A stretch of DNA of 64,000 nt from Rhytidiadelphus loreus (Eukaryota > Streptophyta > Bryopsida > Hypnales > Hylocomiaceae), in contig OX344764.1 of the NCBI GenBank assembly GCA_947034895.1, positions 61,361,348 through 61,425,347 of the forward strand, given 5' to 3'. Below are positions 34,221 through 46,328 of the stretch, in pieces. The first letter of the stretch is position 1. Every line of letters starts with the position of its first letter. The notes beneath the pieces are model-generated. The model did not search any database and was not told the DNA's origin. It saw only the letters and a program-made list of their open reading frames with translations. A program made the translations under genes and the position numbers.

Positions 34221-34271
34221 TCCGGCGTGGTGTTCTGTGAGGAGGGCGGTCAATTCACCTTCTTCTACCAT
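34221..34271 (-). CDS. Possible short start exon in the tandem LTR (downstream unit)
   Basis: On the minus strand, an ATG opens 17 codons (MVEEGELTALLTEHHAG) that end at a GT donor of the form GGA|GTAAGA. Its place between the leader minisatellite and the LTR end is like that of the 24-codon exons of the solo LTRs, but the peptide is not similar. No counterpart was seen in the upstream unit. Confidence 0.2.
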
Positions 34272-34949
34272 GGTAAATTGTAGGTTGTGGGGCACATATT
34301 TGGTAGGTCCCGTCGTATTTGTAATTTCAAAAGACTAACACTTCTTTCCCGTGCATGCCACTTCTTTCTTCTTTCCCCTTCTCCTCAACCCGCGTGCCCC
34401 ATTGATGGAAGGGGTGGGTTGGACACCTACCTACTTAGAAGGTCAAACTACGTCCTAACTACCCCTTACGCGTCATATTATCCTAATGCGGAAGGAATCT
34501 AAAAGTCAAAATATGGCCTAACTACCTCTTACGCTCGTCTCATCCTAATGGTGGAGAAGATTTCCTTCCTACCCTCTCGATGGTGCCCCAATTCTATCTA
34601 AGCTCTTTCCCCCACTTCTCCTCCTTACATTTGGTGGTGGTGATGTGTGGTGTTGGAGGGAAGAGTTGGTGAGGTGAGATGGAAACGTCTCTTGTATTTT
34701 GATTTCTCCTTCCTTAGCGTGTATAGCGAGGTCCTTCCCTCGTTTCCTATTCTACCTATTTGCTAGTTTTCCCTTAGTCTCCTCCTCTATCTACTCACTA
34801 ACTTCCCCTAGTCTCCTATTCTATCTACTCACTAACTTTCTCTAGTCTCCTATTCTATCTACTTCCTAATTTTTCTTCGTCTCCTACTCTATCTCCTTCC
34901 TAATTTTCTTCCCAAAAAAAAGAACAACAACGAAACCCAACCCCGATTG

Positions 34950-35125
34950 GGCCGAGCTGCGGGCAAGCTGCCTATGCAAGTTGCGGACAAGCTGTCGACT
35001 GGCTGCGGGCAAGCTGCCTGTGCTGGCTGCCGGGCTAGCTGCCTGTGCAAGTGGGTTGGCTGTTGGGCAAGCTGGGCTGGCTGCTGGGTAAGCTGGGCGA
35101 GAAGCTGGGCGAGCTGCTGGGCAAA
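34950..35125 (-). repeat. Minisatellite in the downstream tandem LTR
   Basis: Units of the type GGGCAAGCTG(C/G)CTGTGC and GGCTGCTGGGCAAGCTGGGC (plus-strand sense) repeat for about 175 bp at the position where the solo LTRs carry GGGAACGAGC arrays. Confidence 0.65.
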
Positions 35126-35903
35126 CCAAAAAAACGTCCACACGCTCCAAACAACTGGGGGACCCCTACTCCCGTGGAGGTTATAACAAGACACAACTGA
35201 GAGTGGTTCTTACGGTTGACACTCTACTTTTGGAGGCTAAACTTTGAATAGTTTCCAAGCGTTTTGGAAACTAAACTTTGGAACTAACCACGTGGGGGGT
35301 TCAAGGCTTCGCCGTCAATTTGGTTTTAACACCAAATTTAGGATTTTTGCCTTCCCCTAGAGGTTCAAAACTCCGCCGTGTGGTGGACCCTTTAACACAC
35401 AATTTAGGACTAAATTTGGACAAGGAACGGTGGGGTCTGGTAACCCCTAGGGGAACTATCCCACTCTTTTCTAATACGGACACAATGACTCGACTCCAAT
35501 GCAAAGGTAATAACTGGGTTAGTAACGAAATGTGGAAAAGAACGTGGTTAGTAAAAGAAGGTTAGTGCGACATAAATAACACAACATGAACTGGAAGCCC
35601 CCCAAAGCGGCATCGCCAAGGTATGGTAGAGGGTGGTTCCAGGGTTAGTACAAGACACGGACAAGGACACCCAACCCGACTTGGATGGTAAGAAACTTAG
35701 AAAAAAGAAACCTCACAAGAGTTACAAGACAAGAAGAAGGGCCCCCCACGGACCTTCAACACTAAAATTGCAACAACAAAGAGGAGCAAAAGTGCTCCAA
35801 AACACTGTAGGTAGTTTTGGCCAAAAGTTGCCAAAATCAAGAGAGGTTGGACCTACGGACCCAAAACAAGTATTGGGGGTGTTTTGGGAGAGAAAAGGGC
35901 CCC

Positions 35904-35911
35904 CTTTTATA
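35904..35911 (-). promoter_or_regulatory. TATA box, downstream tandem LTR
   Basis: TATAAAAG on the minus strand, followed by a GGGCCC-rich stretch, lies at the position homologous to the TATATAA of the solo LTRs. Confidence 0.6.
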
Positions 35912-38559
35912 GGTTTCCAAGGGCCCACTTCCCCCCTTGACGAGTAACCTCATCCATCCGGATTTTCATCCAAATTTGAGATTTTCACCTAATTTTGGGT
36001 TTTACGCTGGCCCTAACTTCTAACTTTTGGAGTTTAGCTCGGAATTGCAAATAGATTGTGCCAATGGCTTCAGAATGCCATTTTTAGCCTAAGGGACTCC
36101 CTACCCCTATTTCTATCACAAAAAACCCATCGGAAACTAGTGCCAACTGGAGCCAATTAAAAGGGTAAAAACCTAACTTTTGGGGTTTACCTCTTTTGGC
36201 CTGGGTAACTAGCTAGGGTTGTTGGGGAGGCTCTAGGGAGTAAGAAAAGACTCCTTGATGTCTTCGTTCCGACTTTGTACGCTCCCGGGACGCCGGTCAA
36301 TCCCGCAAAGATCTTGCCGTAATTATTAATTGGGGGAATGTTGTCAGTTTCGGCTGCTTCCCGCTATTGGAACACCATGAAGTTTGTCGGGGTGCATTAC
36401 TAACATAAAAGATGATAGTCTAATTTTTAGTGAGATTTTACCGCGGCCTGGGTATTTTCCATGAATTTCCCAATGTGGCCTTTGGCGGTTGACTGCTCGG
36501 AAAAAGATCCTTTGGAGATCAGAAAAAACCGAGACTTTTGGGAGAACCTCTCATGGAGTCCCCCAAGCCACGTGCCAATTCTTGAACTAATCTGGCACAC
36601 AGTCGGTGGCGAGGTGAAAACTGACTTCGGTTGAATCACCGGCAGTTAGGGAATCTTTCACACGTGAGGGAATCTTGGCGAATGGATTTCGCCGTAGATA
36701 CCCCGACATGTTCCAGATCCAAGAACACTATCCGACGGCTGTGGATTCCTCCATGCGGCCTGTCTGGGACAAGTAACACCTGCAAGCTAACAATTTGGAT
36801 TCCTAATGTTTCGTCGGTGGAATGGGGAAACTAGAACCTATCTTTGGAGATTTACGTGGGGACCTCCCTAACTCTCTTAAGACTAATTTAGCCTATCATG
36901 GTCACATGCACTAGGTTTGGGCTATTTTGGGTAAGTTCCTAGTAGCCCTATTGTTTTCCACTAATTACAGGCTCTAACCTATATACAAGTGGGTTTTATG
37001 GGTAATCTATGGATAAAAGGCTATTTATGACCAAATGCTATATTGGTACGTGACATACCTATTTGGGTTCTACACTCTTTTTTGGGCTTTTTGTAGTACT
37101 TTATGCCTTAATTTGTAATAAACTAAAAAAAAGAAAACAATGAGTCCCAAGTGACGAATTTGGGGCTCACAGGGCCCTTATTTACCCACCCTTGGTAAAT
37201 AATCAATCACAACCAGATTTTTCTGGTTTCTATCCCTATTAAGATCCCTATCTATGGATGTCTAGCGTTAACTCATTGTGCCTTCTAAGCAATGGATCTT
37301 TTTTCTAATTCTTAATCCGTTCTAGTTATTGTGAGAAGAAAAAAATGACTGTTCTAAGCTACAAGTTGTTTTTACTACATGGGGGCGAGTTTGGGAGCTA
37401 ATTTGTCATGGGGGTTCTGGAATAGTGATGTTCTGGCCCCTATCTATCCACTTGAGGTGGTAGGGTGTCTCGTGCCTTCTCTAAAACTATCAAATGCTAC
37501 CTCATAGGACCTTCCTATCACAAGTTATTGATGGATGAAGTTTACCTAACTAAGTCTAGACTTCATCTGTTAACCACCACTAACCTATTTTTCAAAGTTT
37601 ACTTCTAGTCGTACCTTTATGCCTCAACTGGCTTCCACCTACTATTCCTACAACTTCGTTCTTCATGGATGAAATTGACTAATTTTCATCCACTACAATC
37701 CCTAAACTTCATCTACTAGTATCTTATTCAATTTGACTCCGATTTTTATGTATCTTAGATTTTTGGAAACCTCTAAACTTCTATTTTAAGATTCTTTCTC
37801 CATATCCGACCTAACCTATGTCTTACCTCTATCTAGTTCTTGGCCTTGCTAATCCTAATGAAATAACAAAGGGATCAAATGATGTGGAAATAGTTTATTG
37901 TATTATCCAATTGTATAGCTCATGCAAAAGGTTGCTTAGGTCCTCACCCGTTCTAGAATAGTAAACATATTTTCCGTAGGAAATTTCCAATTTTTTCCTT
38001 GTAAAGCTTCAGTTCATTGGGCCTTCTTCTAGCCTAGCACTCTCCCTTCTTTCTTTATGTCATGTTGGCCTTTACTAACATCTACTTCCTTACCTTTCCT
38101 TCCTACACTATTCACGTCTTACACTAATGTCTTACGCTGCGTCATGTCCACTCTTACAATCCTAAATGGGCACGGATTTGTAAACTCTTACGTTTGGTCT
38201 ACCTAATGGACCACAATGGGCCTTGGGATTTCCCTAATCTCTTCTTCCTACTTAGCTCTCTTCATCACTCCATTCCTATAACTTTTTGTGGGGCTAAAGG
38301 TGTTTGATGTAGATTACGGTGGCACACGTAAGTCTTTGTGGGTTCCTTTCTCTTCTTCCTTTCTTACTTGTAGGTGGCCCAATGCTTTGATGAAGTAGAA
38401 TGTTGTGTAGGGCCGGATATGTGTCGGTTTAAAAGGTGTCCAAACCTTGTCGAGGTTATTTCTCTCCTTTTCCTTGAGTACCCTTAGAACTCCTGAAATC
38501 CAGCTTCTCTGGACTCCCTAAGATCCCATCTCCCCTAGAGGCCTAGACTCCGAAACCCC

Positions 38560-38930
38560 CATTCTCATGGACTCCAAAACCCAACTCTCTTAGACCTCAA
38601 AACCCCAGCTCCATAGACTCTCCAAGACCCCAACCTCCCTAGACCCCAATGGACTGATCCGATGTCCCATTGGACTTGACCCGACACTGAAACCCTGCTC
38701 CCGATGGATTGACCTGACACCCGGACCCTAGCTCCCTGATGGATTGACTCAATATCCCGGTGGACTAACTCTGATCCGCGGAACCCACTTCTCGGTGGAC
38801 TTGACCCAACATCCAGATCCCGCTTCCCGGTAGACTGTTCCGACATCCAAATCAAGCTTCCTGGTGGCTTGTCTCGATAACCTAGTGGACTTGACTCGAC
38901 GCCCGAATCCCTTCTCTAATGAATTTGACC
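38560..38930 (-). repeat. Minisatellite in the upstream tandem LTR
   Basis: About eight degenerate units of 40-50 bp with GGTGGACTTGACCCGACAT (plus-strand sense) occur in the leader region. The sequence is unlike the arrays of the other three copies. Confidence 0.65.
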
Positions 38931-39814
38931 CGACATGCGGACCTTTTGTTGCGCCTTTGGACTGTTGACGTTGGACTTGGAAGGGGGAGAACAACTAAAA
39001 GGGGAACCAAAAAAACTAAAAGAAAAGGGAATAAGGTAACTAGAGATAAGACACAAGGCAAGAGGAGGGGGGATAAATGGATAATCCCCTAGAAAATTCT
39101 TCGGCTTGGTTTTGGTTGCTAAACTTTGGTTTGTTTCCAACACGTTTTGGAAACTAAACTTTGTGGCTAGCCATCAAGGACCGTTTTGGTTCTACCATTG
39201 ATTGGTTTTAACACCAATCTAAGACTTCCCGAGACGTGTTGGATTGTTGGGTGCAGCGCTCCGCTGTCTATGGATTTAACACATAAGCTAAGATTCTAAG
39301 GATAAAGAAGTCGAAGGTTGGTCACTCGGTAGGGGCCACCACCTAATTTCTAATGACAACAAGGGACCTAAAGAGATGTGCCTATCACCGACACGTGGTG
39401 CTTGGGTTAGTAAGACGGGGAGTTAGTAGTGTTAACTTGCAACAGAATGGTTAGCATCAGAATTAGTAATCAACATATGAAGCTAGAGGCCCCCAAAGCG
39501 GCATTGCCAAGGTACGGTGGGGGGAAGCTCTAGGGTTAGTACAACACATGAGAAACCACAAGAAGTAGAAAAAACACTCAAGCACAAGAGAAACTCCACA
39601 TACAAAAGTATGGACATAAGCACCACGACAATAACAAGATGCTGAAAGACCTCCAAGGTCCTCCACAATGTAAATGCAACCACGATGACTCCAAAAAGAG
39701 CCTAGAAAACATCGTTTAAGATTTTTTGCCTAAATAGCCAAAATCTCCAATACAAATTGGACCCAATAGACCCATGTACAAGAATTGAGGTGGTTTGAGA
39801 GGGACAAGGTTGCC

Positions 39815-39822
39815 TTTTTATA
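39815..39822 (-). promoter_or_regulatory. TATA box, upstream tandem LTR
   Basis: TATAAAAA on the minus strand at the position equivalent to the other three LTR TATA boxes. Confidence 0.6.
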
Positions 39823-41079
39823 CTCTTCCAGGGCACCCAACTCCTCTCTTTCTAACCTAGATAATCCTATCACTTTAGATGTTTCATCCTTATCTTTTAG
39901 GATTTTCATCTCTTTTAGGTTTTTATGTTGGTCCTAATCTCTAACTTTTGGAGTTCAATTCCAAATTGCAAATAGATTGCACCATTGGCTTTAGAAGGAC
40001 ATTATTACTCTAGGAGAATCCTTACCCCCTAGTTCTCTCGTGAAAAATTCATCGACAACTAGCGGCAACCAGAATTAGTAAAAGGTAATAAAAAATCTAA
40101 CTTTTGGAGGTCAACTTTTTCGACGAGGATAACTAGCTAGGGCTGTTGAGAGGGCTCTAGGGAGTAAAAAAAAACTCCTTGTTGACTTCATTCCAACTCC
40201 GTGTGCTTCTAAGACGCTAGTCAACTCCACATAAATCTCGTCGTATTTGATATTTGGAAGAATGTTGGTGATTTGGACCCGCTATCAAAATACTTTGAAA
40301 CTTGTTGGGACACGTCATTAACATAAAAAAAGCTAACTTGATTTTTAGTGAAATTTTACCACAATCTGAGAATTTTCCATGAATTTTTTCTCGTGAGTTT
40401 AAACAATTGACCGTCCAGAAAGGTATTTTTGCAAGTCAAAAAATTCCAAAACTTCTTGGGGAACCTCTCATGGAGTTTTCCAAGAGGTATGCAAAGTCTT
40501 GTATTGGTCTTGCATACGGTTGGCAGGAAGCTAAAATCAACCTTTTTTTATTTACCAACAATCAAGGAATCTTTCACATGTGAGGAAATCTTGGCAAATG
40601 GATTTTATTTGGTATGCTTTCAATATTAGAGTACTATCCTATGATCATAGATTCCTCTGTTGGCCCATTCTTGAGAAAATGACTCTAGTATGCTAACAAT
40701 TGAGGTTTCTAATATTTCGTCGATGGATTAGGGAAACTGAAATCTATCTTTGGAGATTTACATAAGTATTTCTATATCTCTCTTTGGACCAATTTAGCCA
40801 AGCATGGTCACATGCATTGGATTTTAGGCTATTTTAAATAAGTTCCCTATAAGCTTGTTGATTTCTACTAATTTGTAGTTCTAACCTATGTACAAGTGGG
40901 TTTGGAAGGTCTTCAAGAGGTAAAAGTTTATTTATGACCATAGTCTATATTGGCATGTAACATGCCTATTTTGGTTTTACACTCTTTGGGGGGCTTTTTG
41001 TATAATATTGTGACTTAAATTGCGATAATCTAAAAAAAAGAAAACTATGAGTCCTAAGTGACGAATTGGGAGCTCACAA

Positions 41080-41292
41080 AGACCCACCTCTACATGACGT
41101 AAATCAGATGGAGTCCTCTGAGCGTTATGACCCCATGGAGGCATGGATGAGGATAATATTCAATTCAATGTTTATACTGAGGACACAATTCCAGTAGCAT
41201 GTTTGCACCCAAAAGCAAGGTTTGAAAGGTATATTGGAGAACACCTGATAGGAGAGGACAACTTATCATCTAATAAATTTGAAGAAGATTGA
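41080..41292 (+). pseudogene. TNP2-like transposase, C-terminal end
   Basis: Past the second AAGAC copy the interrupted frame continues (PPLHDVNQMESSERYDP). After a one-base shift it reads DEDNIQFNVYTEDTIPVACL and ends FEED with TGA at 41290. With the LTR pair and one target copy taken out, the frame left at 33520 runs straight on. Confidence 0.55.
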
Positions 41293-43881
41293 TAGTCTTG
41301 TTCCAACACTTTCTTTTTAATCATGTATATTTTGGTTACTTTTCTTCTTTAGTGCCTTAAACCACGCATTAAGTGGCGTAGTCAATCTTTTTTGCATTTG
41401 TGTTAACAAGAATATGGAATTTTAATTTCCTCTTCTTTGTAAACATACATTGAAATGTATTTGTTTCTTTTGTTTTTTGCCAACTATAATAATATAGTGG
41501 GCAAAAAATACTGACATTAATAGCCCATAGCAATACTTTAGGATTTAAAATAGTATAGTCTTTTTGTTCAAGGTGAACAAATTATCAACATTCCTAGAGA
41601 ATGTTGTACAATTTGTACATCCACTTACATAGTAGTGATTTTTAAAATTCTAAATTAGTATGTAGGAGTGATATAAAGAGGAAGATGGAATTCTTGAACC
41701 TAATGTATTTAGAATTGGTATTGTGGTACTAATTAATCCATTGTAAATGAGAATTTGTTTGTTTATTTTACTATAACATTTTTTTTAATATGATTACTTT
41801 ATTAATTTAGTATGGTCATTAATACATGTCTGTACAATTTTGAATGTTGCTTGAACCAATTAGAAATTAAAGACTTCTCTTAGTTTACTGAAAACAAACA
41901 TTGGGTGATTGAATAATATATTTTTTTTAAATTTGAAAATGGTATAAAGAAGGGAAAACCAATCAAAATGCATTTGAATAGCATATCATATATTCATAGC
42001 AATTACATTACAAAATTACATAAGAATAAAGTGCACAATAAACATTACACAAAAATTTAAATTTCTCTTTAATTATCTAGTGTTTGCCATGATATACTTT
42101 ATTTTTTCAAGGCTTGTTCCCCTAAGCTTTTAAAAGAACTAGAATTGTCAATGATATTATGCAAAAGGAAAAGGTTTTATTATAATTATTGCCAGAACTT
42201 TCAAAAACTATTAATATCTATGTATGTGTGTATAGTTCCAAATGTTATTAAATTTAAACAATTGTAATTCAAAAGTTCTCTTTCATTTTCCATAGCAAGA
42301 ATTGCATGATATTATATTTGAATGTATTTTGATTTTAGATTTAAGGTTTCTATAACCATATATAGTATTATAAATCTAAAGGTCTTTTGTTAGAAGAAAC
42401 TCGTGGAAGAAAAAAGTGTGTGAAAAAAATGTGGGGGCTAAAAAAATGAAGTAATGATGCAAATGATATATTCATGGCAAATGATAATCACAATTAATGT
42501 ATGCTCTATTTTAAATTAACCATCCTAAAAAATTTTAAAATGATAGGGTACAAAATGAACAATACACAAAACCCTAGACCTCCATCATTATTTATCTAGT
42601 ATTCGCCCTTGGATCCATATATGTCTAAGAGATTGCACCCTTAGAGTTTCTTAATCAATTGTGATTGAAGTCGATGTAATGCAGTATAAAACTCATACTC
42701 ATGATTATTCCAATAAATTCTATGAATCTTTTTATACATATATTTATAGATGTAGGTCATATGTACAGTTCTATTTGTTATTCTTCACAATTACAAATTC
42801 AAAAGTTCTTTACATTATTTTAGGCCAAATTTTGATAATTATTTATTTGATATTTATTTGATTTCACATTTTACATTCTCTAAAACATTAAATCCTATCA
42901 AAAATGTAAACCTCTTTAATCGATCCGAAAGGAACCAAATTAGGTTTGTATAAACCTTGTAGGTTGCCGATTTCATGTTGAATGAATTATAAACCTTTAA
43001 ACCTATACCGTTGTGTGAAAGGTAATGGTGTCTAAAATTAATCATATTTATTTTATTTGAATTTTTATATAATTCTAAATTACAATTATTAAATTTTCAT
43101 TAATTGTTCACATTGTCAATAGCTATTAATTGCAACACCAACTAAAGTTTAAAGAAAATGACTACTAAGAGAAAAAAACAAACTATCCACAATTAAAAAA
43201 AAACTCTAAATATCTCAAAAAGACTAATATCAAAGCCTAACAATGATAACTCGAAAATAATAGTGACCACAATTACAAAGTGACCACAACAATTTTACAA
43301 TAAAAAACAGTGATGCCCACATTCTTTGTTTTGTAATATTCTTTTAAATTGAATAGTATGTAGGGTTCTTTTTATGGAATTATTTTTTGCTTAGAAAAAC
43401 TTGCTTAGAAAAACTTTATTCATCATTTTTTTTCATGAAAAATTACAATATTAAATTGCATGTGGATTTCTAATCATAATTTTTGAAATTCATTATATTC
43501 CATTTTCAAATACATTTAATGTTATTTCTTTGATTTTTCTTATTCATTTGAAAGGTTTTAATAAAATACAAATTCTAACTCTACCTCAATTTCCGTTATG
43601 CAAGGAAGATATAAACTGAAGAAAAGACAACAAACTCCACCAAAGATAGGGTTTCTATTTGAAAAAAAAATTACTAAACCCGCCAAAAATTGGCCATTGA
43701 TGCCAGTTCCCTCCTAAATCTAAGCTTTACAGCAAGACCAACAAGCACATTCTAGGATTCCTAGCATGAACCCTAAAGAAAATCAAGCAAAGGTAGAGGG
43801 AATTTGTCAACTTGGAATTGAATCTAACTTTTTCACTAAGTTTCAACAGATTTTGGAGCTCCTAGTGAATGAATTGCATGC
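41293..43881. other. AT-rich intergenic, no gene seen
   Basis: Very AT-rich with many homopolymers. It may include the 3' part of the CACTA element, but no terminal repeat was found. Confidence 0.45.
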
Positions 43882-44471
43882 CCGGGAGGTGCACTACAAA
43901 ACAAGTTCATAGGTGAGGAGTGACCAAACCCTGAAAATCCATTTCTACTTTTCCTAATTATTTTCTAATAAACTATAATTTCAACCTACAATTTTATGCT
44001 TTGTTTAATAATGTCTATAGATTTCTATTGAAAAAAAATTTCAATCCTAAATAACATGTGATATATTGTCTAGAAAGAATTGAAAAATGAATTTAAATGG
44101 CATGTTTTTCAACTAAAATATTTATAGAGATCACATGAAGATGACTATTGTATCAATATTTAGCCAAGATAAACTTTCAATAGAAAGCTCTTTTATAGAA
44201 TTTTTTTTTCATTTTTCAATTATTTTTTTTATATGATATACAGGTGTAAAAGTTATTTTTAGCTTTACAATGTATCTTTTTTCTTCAAAAATTTGTAACT
44301 AATTATTATTAACATTAAAAATACCAATAATTCAAAACATAAACTTTCAAAGTAGGAAAATCTATTCATATTTTTTTTTAGAAAAAAAATAAAATATTAG
44401 GATATAATACAAGGGGGCCAAAATTTGGTCGCTCTTCACCCATGAACTTCCTTTGTAGTGCACCCCCCGAG
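43882..44471. mobile_element. MULE-like MITE, GGTGCACTACAAA termini (590 bp)
   Basis: The left end CCGGGAGGTGCACTACAAAA with CAAGTTCATAGGTGAGGAG matches the reverse complement of the right end (CATGAACTTCCTTTGTAGTG then CACCCCCCGAG) over about 45 bp. Flanking 9-mers ATTGCATGC and ATTGAATGA agree at seven positions, a possible decayed 9-bp duplication. The core (about 43955-44400) is over 90 percent identical by eye, in inverted orientation, to that of the element at 60881-61468, although the termini differ. The internal CACTAC word could suggest CACTA ancestry instead. Confidence 0.6.
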
Positions 44472-46095
44472 ATTGAATGAAAAAACCCTGAATTCTGTAT
44501 AGATCATCCTTGGCATACTATTAACAGACCTCAACAAATGAATCTGCATTTGAATAATTTTGGGAACGTAAGGATTGAGCGTTGTCACATCAGACGTTGC
44601 TCTAACATTACTCTGAATTTCAATCCTCCAAAATTGCCCCATTTACTACTAGATGTTGCTCATTTTCCCATATGCACACTAAACGTGACTAAAAAACGTT
44701 CCATACCCCCTCCTGTTCTAGTAGTGTCTTGAGACCTTGACATCAATCCATGCTAACCTTGAAATTATGACTCCATCATGGTCATGACGGATTCACTTTC
44801 TATCAACTTTCAAAGTAACCGAGTTACGGAGTACTAAACTTCAACGCAATCTTTTTTTTCTAAATCCTATTCCCTAGTCTTCGACATTGAATGCTTTGGA
44901 ACATTCTTATCATGCTTGATTACAAAGGCTCTTCCGTCTACAATGACACTAAGTCTTCATGATTTGCAGATTGAAGAATTTAAGCAACAGTGCAGGGCAA
45001 GTTTCAATTCAATATTTTCAACAGCTTTCAACAACGAAGACGAGCTGCAATGCAAATGAAGAAAACCCGCAAATGAAGAAAACCACAAGTGAACCCCACC
45101 CGTGAACTTCTGGTATCCAAGATGGAAAGCATATCTGAATCCATGCAAGTTATATTACTTTCAGTTTTTGTGTGTAACCAAGTCTGAAACCAAAATGATC
45201 CATACCCACATGCTCTAACTTTTAGATGCAGCTGGGCGCACAGCCGCGTACAAAGAGAAAATAAACCATTAAATATTTCCCTCCCTCTGCATGTTAATTA
45301 GTCAGAGTCATATCCCCGTGACGGCGGTGACGGAACCAACCATACCGCCCTGAAAACTAAACCCCAGAAAGCTTAATAGAATACACCTGCGAAGTAATAC
45401 ACGTGCAAACTCACTGAAGTTCGGTTTTCGTTGAGCCTGCAAAACGACAAGTCGCAGAGAGACCAGGTCCCATTCTTGGCATCCTGAGAAACCGCAAACA
45501 AGCTCTCCCAAAAGGTACACTACTGGCCGCATGCACAAGGAAAAAAAAGCCTCCAATTTAAAGCAGACGCCACTTGTAAGTAGCTCACAAACTCGAACTC
45601 TCCCACTCCTATCAGGCAGAGAAACGATACCAAGCCCACGGCAACAGTTGAAACTTGAAAGACAGAAAGTCAAATGAAATTTCACAGACTTGGGTGAGAT
45701 CGAACTGCCAAAGTTACACCCGTTGGGAAACTTAACCCCGAAGTGCTCGACCGAAATATAGTTACATCTAGAAGGTTTCAATAAATAATTGAAACTTCCG
45801 CTATTCAAGTACGACGTTCTATCTTCTTTTCATTCAGATATGAAGTTTTCTCGATGAATACCAATTGGATGAAGTGCAATTGTCATAACATTCATCGTCC
45901 ATGGTGCTTTACCTACTCTAACCTGAGACCGACAAGATGTTTTCGAAATAGTCGAGAAGGAAAGTAATGATTGTGCCGCTTAGTGACGAGGAAGGTCAGT
46001 GCCTTGGCCACTGCGCGTTGAAATTGACTGTGAACCAATCCAACCGAAAGTCTAGTCGGAGTTCAACAACGTGCGAAGAATTTTCTACAGCGCCG
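44472..46095. other. Upstream region of the germin-like gene
   Basis: The base composition becomes more balanced from about 45.2 kb. A 166-codon minus-strand frame at 45308-45808 has no recognisable motif and overlaps the likely promoter region, so it is not called. No other feature was seen. Confidence 0.4.
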
Positions 46096-46099
46096 GATG

Positions 46100-46106
46100 T
46101 ATATAA
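46100..46106 (+). promoter_or_regulatory. TATA box of the germin-like gene
   Basis: TATATAA followed by GCGGCAGC lies 229 bp upstream of the ATG, leaving a 5' leader of about 190-200 bp. This is a plausible core promoter for the only intact gene in the window. Confidence 0.6.
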
Positions 46107-46328
46107 GCGGCAGCTCGCATGATCGAGAATCCTATCCAAGGCTTAGGAGTGTATATTCCTGCACCTGGGAGTTTCGAGAATTCACTTATCAACTGCGGGA
46201 GAGGAGTTATTGATTCGACAGAGTGAACGTACTACTGAGCTCGAGAGCTGTATCGTGTCTGAGAACTATCCAATTGCTGTGAGGTTCCCAATTGCTGTGA
46301 GTCCATCTGGTTTGATTGAGTAGTCCCA

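Larger units (their letters stand above)
33521..41079 (-). mobile_element. Tandem pair of long LTRs without internal region
   Basis: Two copies of the long-LTR family lie head to tail on the minus strand: 41079-37172 (3908 bp) and 37171-33521 (3651 bp). The outer start TGTGAG (41079) and the start of the second unit (37171) match the starts of the solo copies. The join lacks only a few terminal bases. A 5-bp duplication AAGAC flanks the pair (33516-33520 and 41080-41084), and 33520 is exactly a codon end of the interrupted transposase. Nothing resembling gag or pol lies between them. A 2-LTR circle-type insertion or recombination that removed the internal region are possible origins. Confidence 0.8.
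22955..41292 (+). mobile_element. CACTA-type (En/Spm-like) transposon with nested insertions
   Basis: Three collinear stretches encode successive parts of a TNP2-type transposase: 22955-24795, 31210-33520 and 41080-41292. They are separated by a CCGGA-rich retroelement plus a MITE, and by a tandem pair of long LTRs. The CACTA terminal repeats themselves were not located, so the given limits are those of the coding remains, not of the element. Confidence 0.75.

Noticed and set aside
35633..35947. 104-codon plus-strand frame rich in Lys
   Set aside because: Antisense to the LTR leader of the tandem pair, no conserved counterpart in the other LTR copies.
45690..45770. tRNA- or SINE-like sequence (GTTCGATCTCACCC on the minus strand)
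   Set aside because: Resembles a B-box, but no matching A-box, cloverleaf or 3' tail was found.
45308..45808. 166-codon minus-strand frame upstream of the germin-like gene
   Set aside because: No motif or homologue recognised, divergent to and overlapping the likely promoter region; it could be real but cannot be supported.
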